In this document: one piece after another, positions 31,518 to 41,477 of the stretch
Numbering within the stretch: position 1 is the stretch's first letter
Layout: each line of letters begins with the position of its first letter
Origin: Hennigella sp045617465
GTDB taxonomy: Bacteria; Bacillota_I; Bacilli_A; Mycoplasmatales; Mycoplasmoidaceae
Length of the DNA: 64,000 nt
NCBI GenBank assembly: GCA_045617465.1
Contig: JAZLIQ010000002.1
Location: forward strand, 1 to 64,000
Reading direction: 5' to 3'
Made by a program: the position numbers and the translations under genes
Notes under the pieces: model-generated
Database searches by the model: none
The model's input: only the letters and a program-made list of their open reading frames with translations
Told to the model about the DNA's origin: nothing

Positions 31518-33676
31518 TAATCAATCCTTCTAACTACTTCAAACTCTATCTTTCTTTCTGCCATATTGGAAGCAATACATTTGGCTCTGAATTTAGTTCC
31601 TAATGTTATTATCTTATTTTTATTCTTACCTATTAATTGAAAGTTTCTTTCATCATAAGTATAGAAATCATCTTTTAGGTTTGCTAACTTAATCAAACCT
31701 TCTATTGTATTAGGTAATTCTACAAAGCAACCAAACTTAGTTACTGCTGTAACTCTTACATCAAATTCTTCTCCTATATGCTTTTGCATATATTGAGCAA
31801 ACTTAAGAGCATTAACATCTCTTTCTGTTTGGATTGCTCTAAGTTCTGCTTCATTAGATTTTTCACAGTAGTGTTTTAATGCTTCTACTAATTTCTTACG
31901 ATCATCATCTGTATAGTTCTTTCTATTGAATAGATACATTCAATAGATACGATGAACTACTAAGTCTGGATATCTTCTAATAGGACTAGTAAAGTGTGTA
32001 TAGTTTTTACTAGCCAAACCAAAGTGTCCTATGTTCTTAGTATCATATTCTGCTTTAGCCATAGTTCTAAGCATTAAAATACTAACTAAGTCTAAGTTTG
32101 GATTGTCTGCATTATTAATTAATCATGTAGACATTGCTTTAGGAGTGATTGATAATTCTCCTGCAGGCAGTTGGAAATTAAGCTTTTTAGCTTCAACTTT
32201 AAACATTTCCACTCTTTCTGCTTTAGGTTCATCATGTACTCTAAAGACAAATGGTCATTTAACTTTAAGTGCTTCAATGGTTACAGCTTCATTAGCAGCA
32301 ACCATGAAGTCTTCAATCATAGATTGAGCAGTACCAGTTTCTCTTAGTTTAATTTCAATTGGTTCACACTTTTCATTAACTAAGATCTTAACTTCTGGTA
32401 TTTCTAGTTCTACATACCCTCTATTCTTTTTCATGGTGTAAAGAATATCATGTAATCTTCTAGATGCTTCTAGCATCTTTCTAATTGCGGGAGTATCTTT
32501 TTCCAATTTGTCTTTACCTTCAAAGAAAGCATTAACTTCATCATAACTAAATCTTCTGTGTGATTTAATGATTGAAGGATATGTCTTAATGTCTAAGAAA
32601 GATCCTTTCTTATCAATAATCATTTCACATGTTAATGCTAATCTTTCAACATTAGGATTTAGCGAACATAAATCATCAGATAAATTATGAGGAAGCATTG
32701 GAATAACTCTATCTACCAAGTATGTAGAGCATCCTCTTTTCAATGCTTCTTCATCTAAACATGAATTCATTTTTACATAATGACTTACGTCGGCTATACA
32801 AACATATAGTCTATATGTTCCGTCTTGTAAGTCTTCAGTATATATAGCATCATCAAAGTCTTTAGATGTTGCTGGGTCAATTGTTACTATATCTAAATGC
32901 GTTAGGTCTTTTCTAATTGCTCTTTGTTCTTGATCTATGTCTAATTTTAATTTATTAGCATAGTCAATAACTTCTTCAGGAAATTCTGGTTCTATACCAT
33001 TGTCATAGACAATGGATAAGATATCAGTTCCAACATCATTAATATGTCCAATGATTTTGGCTACTTTACAGATAGCCTCTGTTTCTGTAAACTTAACTAC
33101 AGTAAATAAGAATTTAGTTCCATTAGTTAAACCTGTAGTATCTTCAAGTTTAACTGGTAGATACATTTTCTTATCATCAGTTTCTACTTGATAATGTTCT
33201 CCATCAGATTTATAACATCCAACATAGAATCCTTTAGCATGGTTAAGTACTTTTAGTACTTTAGCATCTTTTAAAGTCTTATCAGGACTTTCCATCTTTA
33301 ATAAAGCAAATTCAATGGTGTCTCCATCTAGAGCACCATTTAAATTTGTTTTATGTACAAAGTATCCTGAATCTTCTTTTCCTTCTTCAGTAATAAATCC
33401 AGCCAACTTAGAATTTATTCTAATTACACCTTTATAGATCTTAGACATATCTACATCAGCTTTAGGATAACCAAGAACTAGTTTACCATTTCTTAATTTA
33501 ACTAGTTGAGCTGAATTTATTAGTGATTGAATATTTTTAAAGAAGATGTTCTTATCAACACCAGCTTCTTTATTAGATAGTTTACGAAGAATAATACCAA
33601 TAGGTATTGGTCTTTTTCCTTCTTTGGATACTATCTCTAATATTTGTTTGTAATAATCAGGTTTTTTGTTTTGCAT
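31517..33676 (-). CDS. rnr: Ribonuclease R
   Basis: 719 residues. It is a 3'-5' exoribonuclease that degrades structured RNA. Order: N-terminal winged helix and cold-shock domains (about 1-200), the RNB catalytic domain with TIDPATSKDFDDAIY (near 270) holding the Asp cluster, ADVSHYV, GYVELEIPE, then a C-terminal S1 domain (EEFDVRVTAVTKFGCFVEL). It lies in the operon secG-rnr-smpB, so RNase R and SmpB, partners in tmRNA quality control, are coupled. Confidence 0.96.
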
Positions 33677-33679
33677 AAA

Positions 33680-33907
33680 TTACATGAATAATAATACAAT
33701 ACCTAAACCTAATAATACAAGTGTCAAGATAAACATGATGATTTGTAAAATTTTTACAAATCCTCTATCTTTAGTCTTTTTAAATAGTTCAAGGTCTTGA
33801 CCAGCTTGCGCATTAAGTCCAGCCCCTGTACCACTACCAGATAATAATAGCCCTACTAGTAGTGCTATTCCACCAAACACAAACATTACTATTGCAATGG
33901 GAGTCAT
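33680..33907 (-). CDS. secG: SecG, preprotein translocase subunit
   Basis: 75 residues with two membrane helices (about 1-22 and 50-72) and the loop LLSGSGTGAGLNAQAG typical of SecG. It assists SecYE/SecA in protein export. The ATG at 33907 is preceded by AAAGGATT; an upstream in-frame ATG (33943) is rejected because the ribosome site would lie inside the gene. The -10 TATAAT is at 33935-33940. First gene of secG-rnr-smpB. Confidence 0.88.
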   Translation of the reverse strand: MTPIAIVMFVFGGIALLVGLLLSGSGTGAGLNAQAGQDLELFKKTKDRGFVKILQIIMFILTLVLLGLGIVLLFM

Positions 33908-33950
33908 TATTAATCCTTTTCTAAATGTATATATATTATACATATTATTT

Positions 33951-33976
33951 AAAAAAGAACTATATAGTTCTTTTTT
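33951..33976 (-). terminator. recO terminator built over its stop codon
   Basis: AAAAAAGAAC, centre TATATA, GTTCTTTTTT. The TAG stop (33960-33962) and last codons form part of the stem. Confidence 0.75.
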
Positions 33977-34667
33977 TCTTTTTACTGAAATAAGTTCCGT
34001 TATTATCAGTGATGTATTGTTTAAGATGAGTAATTAATGGAATATAGTGATCTTCATATTTATCCATTTTCTCATACTCATCTTTAAACAAATGATAGAC
34101 TAGTTTAGAAAATTCTAAACTAAAGTGATGTCCACCAATCTTTTCATAACATTGACCACATAATAATCCATGATTAGCAAATGATATCGTTTTAATGTGA
34201 TGATTGTGACATATGACACAATCTTCTACATGTAAATCAATTCCAGTTAATTTACAATAGTTTCTTAAAACTATTAGTTCTGCTTTGGCATCTAGTATTT
34301 TCTTGTCTAGTACATATGGACGCATCTTGACATAAAACTTATAGTTGTTAATGTTGGGATAGATAAGTTGTTCTGTTAATGAGTTTAGTGTAATTAGACT
34401 TTGTCTAAAGTTTGGTCATTCAACTTTATCTAATGCGTTAATTTTCATTAACTTAGATACTTTATCTTCATTTCTAGCTAAAAAGAATTGAAACTCACAG
34501 TAGTTACCAAGTTGCATATGTCTTGCATTATGGCTTTCTATCTTTTTAGTTCCTTGAGCTAGACAAACAAACTTATTACCAAACTCATTAATAAAAGTAA
34601 TGACTTCGTCAAACATCTTATAGTCATTTCTTGCTATTAAATATCCTTTGGTAATAATCTCTGACAT
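33960..34667 (-). CDS. recO: DNA repair protein RecO
   Basis: 235 residues. It loads RecA with RecR and anneals strands. The N-terminal OB-like domain (GYLIARNDYKMFDEVITFI) is followed by a helical part and a zinc-binding set CVICHNH...CGQC near residues 155-180. It is the last gene of the chain rsmI-ybeY-dgkA-era-recO; its ATG is one base after the era stop. Divergent at sequence level, as usual in mycoplasmas. Confidence 0.85.
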
Positions 34668-34668
34668 C

Positions 34669-35547
34669 TTACTTCTTAAAATAACCTAATGATTGAAGAG
34701 TTTGTTCATCATTTCTTCAATCTTCTTTAACTTTAACAAATAGTTTAAGCATTATTCTACAATCAAAGAACTTTAATAGTTCTTGCCTTGCTTTACTGCC
34801 TATAAGTTTGATCATCTTTCCGCCAGCACCAATAACTATTGGTTTTTGGCTTTCTTTTTCCACAATCAAACTACAATTTATTGTAAATAAGTTCTTTTCT
34901 TTATCATATTCTTTAGAATCTACCACTACAGCTAAAGAATGAGGTACTTCTTGTTTAAGAATGAATAATGCTTGTTCTCTGATGGTTTCTTGTATCAAGA
35001 AATCGTCTGTCATATCATTTGGTTCAAAGAAACCATCTTGTGGTGCTATATCATAGATGAATGAGATAACATTATTAACATCTTGTGTTGAATTGTTATC
35101 AATTAGCATTTTGTGCTTAATGCCATTTAAACCATATAGGTTTAGTTTATCCATTACTTGTACATCACGTGCTAAATCTTTATGAGTAAATAAGACAATA
35201 AGGTCTTTGACCTTATAGCTCTTAATTACATCAATTAAGATTTTGTTATCTTCTACATTATCTCTTGATGCATCAATTAGTAATAATACTAAGTCTGATT
35301 GTTTAAATGTTTGTTTAACTTGAGAGTTTAAGAAACTATCTAGTTTGTTTTTAGGTTCATGAAAACCGGGAGTATCTGTGAAACAGATACGGATACGATC
35401 ATCTTCATAAACTGATTTAATTTGATTTCTAGTTGTTTGTGGTTTGTAAGAAACAATGGCTACCTTTTGTTTCATTACTTTATTTAGAAAGGTAGATTTA
35501 CCTGCATTGGGTAAACCAACAATTGCAACAGTACATTGTTTCTTCAT
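34669..35547 (-). CDS. era: GTPase Era
   Basis: 292 residues. GTPase needed for 30S maturation, binding the 3' end of 16S rRNA. G motifs: GLPNAGKST (near 10), DTPGFHEP (near 58), THKD (near 124); a C-terminal KH domain with IGAGGKMIKLIG. Ends DEQTLQSLGYFKK after a TGA-Trp at 34714. The ATG at 35547, one base after the dgkA stop, is preferred to an in-frame TTG 15 bases upstream. Confidence 0.95.
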
Positions 35548-35548
35548 A

Positions 35549-35962
35549 CTATAAAGAAACAACTCCTAGAACAACTAGTAATGCTCTAATTAAAACCATC
35601 AAGCTTACAATAATAGACATTATTGAAAACATTAACATTGCGGCTGCTGCCACATCTTTAATCTTTTTAGCATTATAGCTAAACTTAAAACTTACCATGT
35701 CCGTTAAGTTTTCTATAGCTGTGTTAAGTAATTCTCCACCAATTAACACAAGCATACAAACTACTAAGATTATTCAATCATAGTAGTGCATTCCATTATG
35801 TAAGATACCACCTAGGATAAAAACTACTGCAGTACATATAAAATGCACTACAAGAGAAGATTCTTCTCTTAAACTTGATCCTATACCTCTAAAGGCATAT
35901 AAAAACTTTCTCCAGAAAGCTCCTTTAGTTTTTCTCTTTTTAGTAGTTTGTATATCATCCAT
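35549..35962 (-). CDS. dgkA: Diacylglycerol kinase, prokaryotic type
   Basis: 137 residues, three membrane helices. It phosphorylates diacylglycerol or undecaprenol. Family residues: REESSLVVH near 33, GGELLNTAIENLTDMV near 73 and AKKIKDVAAAAML near 96. The position between ybeY and era is the classical Gram-positive order. Confidence 0.93.
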
Positions 35963-35964
35963 AC

Positions 35965-36417
35965 TTATTTAATTATATATTTAGGATTAATTTGTGCTTT
36001 GCTAATTATCTTATTAGATAATGACATCATTATCTTTTCTTCTTTTTTACTCATGTGATCATAACCTAATAAATGTAATAACCCATGAGTAAATAAGAAG
36101 ATAAGTTCTCTTTGTAAAGAATGTTTATATTCTTTAGCTTGAGCTTTAGCTACATCTAAACAAATATAGATTTCTCCTAATAGAGGAACAAATAGTGTTT
36201 GTTCATCTCTGTTAGCAAAGCTAATGACATCAGTAGCTTTGTCCATCTTTCTATATTTCTTATTTATTTTTTTTATTTCTTTAGTATCAACAATGTTTAC
36301 ATCAAATACCACATTTTCACAAAGCTTTAATGTTGTATATGTTGATAAACATATCGCATCAAAACATTGTTTGATGTGCCTAACATTAAGCTTTCCATAT
36401 AAGCGGTATTTGATCAT
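35965..36417 (-). CDS. ybeY: Endoribonuclease YbeY
   Basis: 150 residues. Zinc endonuclease acting in 16S rRNA 3'-end maturation and ribosome quality control. The metal motif HGLLHLLGYDH is near residue 112. Its ATG overlaps the rsmI stop (TAATG). Confidence 0.95.
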   Translation of the reverse strand: MIKYRLYGKLNVRHIKQCFDAICLSTYTTLKLCENVVFDVNIVDTKEIKKINKKYRKMDKATDVISFANRDEQTLFVPLLGEIYICLDVAKAQAKEYKHSLQRELIFLFTHGLLHLLGYDHMSKKEEKIMMSLSNKIISKAQINPKYIIK

Positions 36418-37268
36418 TATTTAACTTTCTTGTTTTCTACTATAGTGTTATACACTAAAGAAGCCTGTAAGTCTAATTGTCTAGCTACTATCTTAGCAGC
36501 TTGCTTTAGACTATTACCTTCTTTAATTAGTTTATTAACTTTATTAATGACTTCTTCTTTAGAGAAGAATGATGGTTTGGGTGCAGATTGTTTTTGCACA
36601 ATAACCACAAATTCTCCTTTATCAACTAAGTCATTAATAAATTCATCATACTTACCACGATAAATGGTTTCATTTATCTTGGTTAGTTCTCTACATACTA
36701 CAAAGTATGGATCATTAAAGATTTGTTTAATATCTAATAATGATTGTTTAATTCTATGTACAGACTCAAAGAATACAATAGGTACATTAATAGAACATAG
36801 TTCTTTTAATTTACTTATTCTTTGATTCTTACTAGCTGGTAGAAAACCATTAAAATAGAAGTTATTAAGGTTTAATCCTGATACTACTACAGAATGTAGT
36901 AGTGAACTAGGTCCATTTAATATCTCTACTGCTATATCATTTTCATAGCACTTGTTAACAAGTGCATAGCCAGGATCTGAAAGACATGGATATCCTGCGT
37001 CTGAACATAAAATAGTCTTCTTGCTCTTAATTTTATTAAGAGCTAGTTCTACTTTTTCATTTTCATTAAACTTTTGATAGCTTATTAGTTCTTTACCATG
37101 AATATCTAATTTAGCTAATAGTTTGGCTGTGACTCTAGTATCTTCACATAAGATACATTCACAATCCTTTAAGGCTTTTATAGCTCTAAAGGATATTTCA
37201 TCTAAATTACCTATTGGAGTTGCCAATATTTGTAATTTGCTCTTTGCTTGTGGTACTTTAACTATCAT
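36417..37268 (-). CDS. rsmI: 16S rRNA C1402 2'-O-methyltransferase
   Basis: 283 residues. SAM-dependent methyltransferase of the tetrapyrrole-methylase fold. Visible: LQILATPIGNLDEISFRAI at the N-terminus, CEDTRVTAKLL, SDAGYPCLSDPG and GPSSLLHSVVVSGL. First gene of a five-gene minus-strand chain ending with recO; divergent from ybaB-recR. Confidence 0.95.
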   Translation of the reverse strand: MIVKVPQAKSKLQILATPIGNLDEISFRAIKALKDCECILCEDTRVTAKLLAKLDIHGKELISYQKFNENEKVELALNKIKSKKTILCSDAGYPCLSDPGYALVNKCYENDIAVEILNGPSSLLHSVVVSGLNLNNFYFNGFLPASKNQRISKLKELCSINVPIVFFESVHRIKQSLLDIKQIFNDPYFVVCRELTKINETIYRGKYDEFINDLVDKGEFVVIVQKQSAPKPSFFSKEEVINKVNKLIKEGNSLKQAAKIVARQLDLQASLVYNTIVENKKVK

Positions 37269-37285
37269 AAGTGTTAATATTATTT

Positions 37286-37313
37286 TATAATATTAAAAGC
37301 ATTTAGAGGTAAT
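37286..37313 (+). promoter_or_regulatory. ybaB-recR promoter and RBS
   Basis: TATAAT at 37286-37291 and AGAGGT at a normal Shine-Dalgarno spacing before the ATG at 37318, in the 49-base gap divergent from rsmI. Confidence 0.55.
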
Positions 37314-37317
37314 AACT

Positions 37318-37623
37318 ATGAACATGAATCAAATAATGGCTCAAGCACAAAAAATGCAAAGAGAATTACAAAAGAAGATGGAAGAGTTAGCTAAACAAGA
37401 ATTTACTTATGATTACCAAAATGGTTCTGTAATGGTTACCATTTATGGTAATGGTGTAGTAAAGTCTATTGAAATCAATAAGACACTTATTGATCCTCAA
37501 GATCCTATTACTTTACAAGAAATGGTTGTTGAAGCAATTAACTCTGCTGCTGAACAAGTTAAAGCTAAAGCAGATGAGATTCAAAGTTCATTAATGCCTG
37601 GTGGAATGGGTGGATTATTTTAA
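37318..37623 (+). CDS. ybaB: YbaB/EbfC nucleoid-associated protein
   Basis: 101 residues. Small dimeric DNA-binding protein. Typical N-terminal helix (MNQIMAQAQKMQRELQKKM), a short beta core (GNGVVKSIEINKTLIDP) and the C-terminal helix ending in MPGGMGGLF. Three bases before recR, as in many bacteria; dnaX, often upstream, is absent here. Confidence 0.94.
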   Translation: MNMNQIMAQAQKMQRELQKKMEELAKQEFTYDYQNGSVMVTIYGNGVVKSIEINKTLIDPQDPITLQEMVVEAINSAAEQVKAKADEIQSSLMPGGMGGLF

Positions 37624-37625
37624 TA

Positions 37626-38225
37626 ATGAGACCTAAAGAATTTGAATTCTTGGTTGATGCAATTAAATCCTTACCTTCAGTAGGATCTAAAGCAGCAGAA
37701 AGAATTGCTTATCACTTAATTCATCAAGATCAACAATATGTTGATGAATTTGTTAAAAGAATAACTAATGCTAAGAATAGTATTAGGTTTTGTAAGCAAT
37801 GTGGTAACTTTGCTTTAGATGATTTATGTACTATCTGTTCTAATCCAGAACGAGATAATTCTAAATTATGTATTGTTAACACAATAGATGAATTAAATAA
37901 GATTGAGGCAACAGGGTGCTTCAATGGTATCTACTTTGTGTTAAATGATGAAATCAATGTTAAAGCTAAAAAGAAGATTGATTCAGAAATCATTAAGAAT
38001 TTAATGAATTACTGTGCAATCAAAAGCTTTAAAGAAATTATTATTGCTACCAACCTAACAATTAATGGGGAAGCAACTAATATATATTTAAATAAGTTAT
38101 TAAAAGATATCTTACCTGGTTGCATAACTTATAAGTTAGCAATAGGTCTACCGGTTAACTCTGCGTTGGACTATGCAGATGAAAATACTCTAAAATATGC
38201 TTTAAAAAATAAAACCAAGATCTAA
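37626..38225 (+). CDS. recR: Recombination mediator RecR
   Basis: 199 residues. It acts with RecO in loading RecA. Parts: an N-terminal HhH (LPSVGSKAAERIAYHL), the zinc finger CKQCGNFALDDLCTIC, then a Toprim domain (LCIVNTIDELNKIEATG, FVLNDEIN). RecR's own zinc finger is intact. The stop codon is in the loop of its terminator. Confidence 0.95.
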   Translation: MRPKEFEFLVDAIKSLPSVGSKAAERIAYHLIHQDQQYVDEFVKRITNAKNSIRFCKQCGNFALDDLCTICSNPERDNSKLCIVNTIDELNKIEATGCFNGIYFVLNDEINVKAKKKIDSEIIKNLMNYCAIKSFKEIIIATNLTINGEATNIYLNKLLKDILPGCITYKLAIGLPVNSALDYADENTLKYALKNKTKI

Positions 38226-38238
38226 CGATCCTGGTTTT
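38211..38238. terminator. Bidirectional terminator with the recR stop in its loop
   Basis: AAAACCAaGATC (38211-38222), loop TAAC, GATCcTGGTTTT (38227-38238). The loop holds the recR TAA. T-rich on both sides, so it may also end the convergent lipoprotein gene. Confidence 0.8.
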
Positions 38239-38255
38239 TTATTTTTTGTCTCTAA

Positions 38256-38690
38256 TTATGCAGTTTTAAATGTGGCTGTAAATCCTTCTACTATATAGAA
38301 AGGATCAAGAGATGCAACTGTTGGATCAACAACAACAAATTTGATATCAAAATGTTGAGTATCAGTTGTTTTTCCTGTACCAATAAGTTCAATTGTAAAA
38401 TTGCCTTGATCATCTATTACAGGATAAAGCGTAGCGCCTGGTTTAACACTAACCAATACTTGTTCACCATCTTTAACTTCAATTGTTGGAGCAATCATAG
38501 CCTTTTTGTCACCATTGTAATGGAAAGTTAGTGCTTTTGCAGTTGTTCCATCATTCACTAATTCTATTTCTTTAGATCCGTCAAAAGTAATAGCAATTAC
38601 TGCAGCTGGTTTAGCGCAAGAAGCTACTACTGGAGCAGCTGCTGCTACACTTGTTAAACCTAAAATAGGTAATAATGTTTTAATTTTCAT
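38256..38690 (-). CDS. Lipoprotein, unknown function
   Basis: 144 residues. Lipoprotein signal peptide (MKIKTLLPILGLTSVAAAA) with lipobox VVASC, Cys25 as the acylated residue. The mature part is beta-rich with no motif I recognise. Surface-anchored. It shares its signal peptide almost word for word with the lipoprotein at 38843-39349, but the mature parts differ. TATAAT is at 38739-38744, giving a leader of over 40 bases that begins in the small palindrome AGGTAATACCT (38724-38734). Confidence 0.85.
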   Translation of the reverse strand: MKIKTLLPILGLTSVAAAAPVVASCAKPAAVIAITFDGSKEIELVNDGTTAKALTFHYNGDKKAMIAPTIEVKDGEQVLVSVKPGATLYPVIDDQGNFTIELIGTGKTTDTQHFDIKFVVVDPTVASLDPFYIVEGFTATFKTA

Positions 38691-38818
38691 ATTTTATAAA
38701 TTATTCTTTCTGTATTCCTTTACAGGTAATACCTACATATTATATATATAGATATCTCGTACATTTCTATATATTTTGTTTATATATATAAATATATATA
38801 AGATTTATTAGACTAAAC

Positions 38819-38844
38819 AAAAAATCGTGAAGTTCACGATTTTT
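38819..38844 (-). terminator. Terminator overlapping the lipoprotein stop
   Basis: AAAAATCGTG / CACGATTTTT around AAGTT; the TAA stop (38843-38845) overlaps the stem end. Confidence 0.8.
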
Positions 38845-39349
38845 AGATACCATACATTGTTATAGCGGGAGACACATCCTTTAGTGGTGATTTAAACTTC
38901 ATAGTTAGTTTAATTTTAATGTTTGTTATAAATCCTGCTGTGTAATTAAAGACTCGAATAACTGGTGTTAGACCATCTTTAATAAAGTGATATCCAACAT
39001 CTTCGGTTGATGGGTCTTTTTCAGAATATCTCACATCATTAATTTCAATCTTAATTGAGTCTTCATCAAATTCAGTAGATGGGTGATCTAGGGTAAAGTT
39101 GATAGAGTTACAAGACATAATAAATATTGGTGGAAATCTTAGTCAATTTACACTAAATGTATATTGAGTAACAGTATTTATATCTATATAATCTTTGGTT
39201 CTTGCTGTATATCATCCATGACCAGTTGTCCATCTATCAAGCACCACCTTCTCTTTTTCTTTAGGTGCTTGTGCGCATGATGTAATAACAGGTGCAGCAA
39301 CAGCTACACTAGTTAGTCCTAAGATAGGTAATAAGGTTTTAACTTTCAT
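38843..39349 (-). CDS. Lipoprotein, unknown function
   Basis: 168 residues, two TGA-Trp codons. The signal peptide MKVKTLLPILGLTSVAVAA and lipobox VITSC (Cys25) are nearly the same as in the neighbouring lipoprotein, pointing to duplication or domain shuffling behind a conserved export signal. The mature region is beta-rich with no known motif. Ribosome site AAGGGA. A 9-bp inverted repeat spans from the start codon to the -10 box. Confidence 0.83.
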
Positions 39350-39375
39350 AATATAGTCCCTTCTATATTATTATA
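39348..39375 (-). promoter_or_regulatory. Lipoprotein promoter with 9-bp inverted repeat
   Basis: TATAAT at 39370-39375 (minus strand). Arms ATAATATAG (39348-39356) and CTATATTAT (39363-39371) flank TCCCTT, so one arm overlaps the start codon and the other the -10 box. Further AT-rich inverted repeats lie at 39385-39460, without a clear role. Confidence 0.4.
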
Positions 39376-39463
39376 TAGAGCAAGAAAAAAGGTTAAACCA
39401 TATATTATTCTATATATATAGTTAAAACCTTAAATCTATCCTTTACATATAGTTATGTAAGAA

Positions 39464-39547
39464 ATAAAAAAGCACCACACACGTGCTTTAACTTAGTGCT
39501 GCTCTATTTCTAGCCTGACACGATTCGTACCACACGTTGTGATGCTT
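39464..39547 (-). ncRNA. ffs: Signal recognition particle RNA (4.5S type)
   Basis: On the minus strand the domain IV hallmark appears at 39495-39521: GTGTCAGG, a GAAA tetraloop closed by CTA/TAG, then AGCAGCACT. The outer ends pair (AAGCATCACA with the 3' segment ...GTGTGGTGCTT), and a T-run ends the transcript. TATAAT at 39552-39557 is seven bases before the predicted 5' end, and only three bases after the dnaG stop. Lacks an Alu domain, as in other mycoplasmas. Binds Ffh for membrane targeting. Confidence 0.87.
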
Positions 39548-39559
39548 TTCAATTATACA

Positions 39560-41464
39560 TTAAGCAATATGATATTTTGTTTTTTTGTGCTTTTTAAAAT
39601 CAGAGATTTTATTAGTAAGTCTAGTAACTTCTGCTCTAGCTTCTTTTAAAGCAGCATCTTTATACTTACCTTGTTCAATATCATATTTATATTGTTGTAA
39701 TAATATTTGATCACAAGATATATTAATATGTTCTACACATGAAATACATTTTCTTTTATGTGAAGAGATTTTAATGGAATAACTGCGACCAGTTTCAATT
39801 TCGTCTATCGCATATAAAATAAATCTATATGCGTCTGCACCTATCTTTTTATTTTTATATATTCCATCAACCAACTCTTTTTCTTGCTTGATTAAATCAG
39901 TTGGTGCAAAAGTATGTGTAGCTAAAGATTTAATTAAATAGATGTAATCTTTTATTTCATCTAGTTTAATCTTATCTTGAGTTTTATACTCAAGTTCTTG
40001 ATAACTATCTTCAGCTAAGCTAGGATCAACTAATAATAGTTGGATTAGTTGTCTAAAGGTACTGATCATGTTAACAACAATTGGTGGTAGAACAGGTCTT
40101 GCTATCTTTTTAGCAGGAGTTGTATATTCGAAGTCACCTCTAGTTAATTCATAAGTACGCTTTAAATCGCTAACAGCTAACTTAGTAATAGAAGATATCA
40201 ATTGGATGTAAGAATCAGTGTAGGCTGGGTTATTTTCAGTCTTCATCACTTTTAGTACATCTCTAACTTTGCTATCTAAATTTAAAGATGTTAATCCTTT
40301 TAATGTGTGTGTAATATAGTAAGAAACAAATCTTGGGTTTTGAGCCGATTGCAAAATTTCTAAAACTTTTTCTTTACCTTCTTTAACTAGAATTTCATTA
40401 ACATCTTTACATTTAGTTGTATTATTAACAACTATCATGTTTTTATGAAGTGGTAATAGTTGTAAACCATTCTTAAGTGTTGAAGCTTTACCAGCTTCAT
40501 CATTATCAAATCATAAAATGATATTATCTATACAACGCGTATTAAGAATCATGTTTTTATGACTGATAGTAAATGCTGTACCCATTAGGGCTACTGCACC
40601 ATACTCTGATTCTTTCATCCCTGCTTCATATAATGACATTAAGTCAATGTTACCCTCTAAAACAATTAATGTTTTAGGTTTGTCTAACATTACTCTATCA
40701 AAGTTATACAAAGTATTAGATTTGCTAAATAGGTTTGTCTCGCGTGATGTGAGATATTTGAGTTCAGAATCTTTTTTTATGTCACGCGCGATAAAAGCTA
40801 CTATAAACCCATTTCTATCTTTGATAGGGAATGTTATACGGTTATGGAAGTAATCTGAGATCTCAGATGTCTTTTCATTAATATTAATTAATGATGCCTT
40901 TAATAGATCATCTTCATTCCACATTTGTTTATGTGGAATAGATGTGTCTGTTAAGATATCATAGGCAATTCTCTTTTCTTGTCCTTTTCCAGCAAAACCG
41001 ATCTCAAACTTTCTGATGGTATCATCAGATAGTTTGCGGTCATATAAGTATTGAAGATAATCTTTATTATCTTGGTTGTAAAGAAGTGTCTTAAATAAAT
41101 CATTTGCGTCCGCGTTGAGATCAAACAATTTCATATTAGCGGGCGAGTAAGACTTGTTTTGCTTAGATAAGTAGTTATTGATGTCGGTTTCAGTATAACC
41201 TGCCATCTTAGCTACTTCTCTAATCGCTTCACCATAACTTATCTTCTTAAACTTTTGTACAAAGTTTATAACATTACCACTAGCTCCACAAGAAAAACAT
41301 CTAAAGATTTTTTTCTTAGGAGAAACAGACATACTAGGGTTTTGGTCGGGATGGAATGGACATAGACCAAAAAAGTTAGCACCTGATTTGTGTAAAGACA
41401 CAAATCTACCGATGATATCAACTATATCTGCCTTTTCTAATAATTCGTCTACAAAATTGGTCAT
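39560..41464 (-). CDS. dnaG: DNA primase
   Basis: 634 residues. Makes RNA primers at the replication fork. The N-terminal CHC2 zinc finger is present (CPFHPDQNPSMSVSPKKK then FRCFSCGASG, near 35-65), then the Toprim domain (VLEGNIDLMSLYEAG, near 260, and WFDNDEAGK near 310) and a helical C-terminus that would bind DnaB. The ATG at 41464 has AAGGAC upstream; a TTG start 12 bases earlier is not needed. Co-transcribed with glyS; no sigma factor gene follows, unlike the usual dnaG-rpoD order. Confidence 0.95.
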
Positions 41465-41477
41465 ATTGTCCTTCAAA

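Noticed and set aside
38724..38734. AGGTAATACCT as a lipoprotein operator
   Set aside because: Only five base pairs per arm; a similar core also occurs inside the apt terminator, so it is probably chance.
41465..41476. TTG start extending dnaG by four codons
   Set aside because: The ATG at 41464 has AAGGAC at the proper distance; the extension would place that ribosome site inside the gene.
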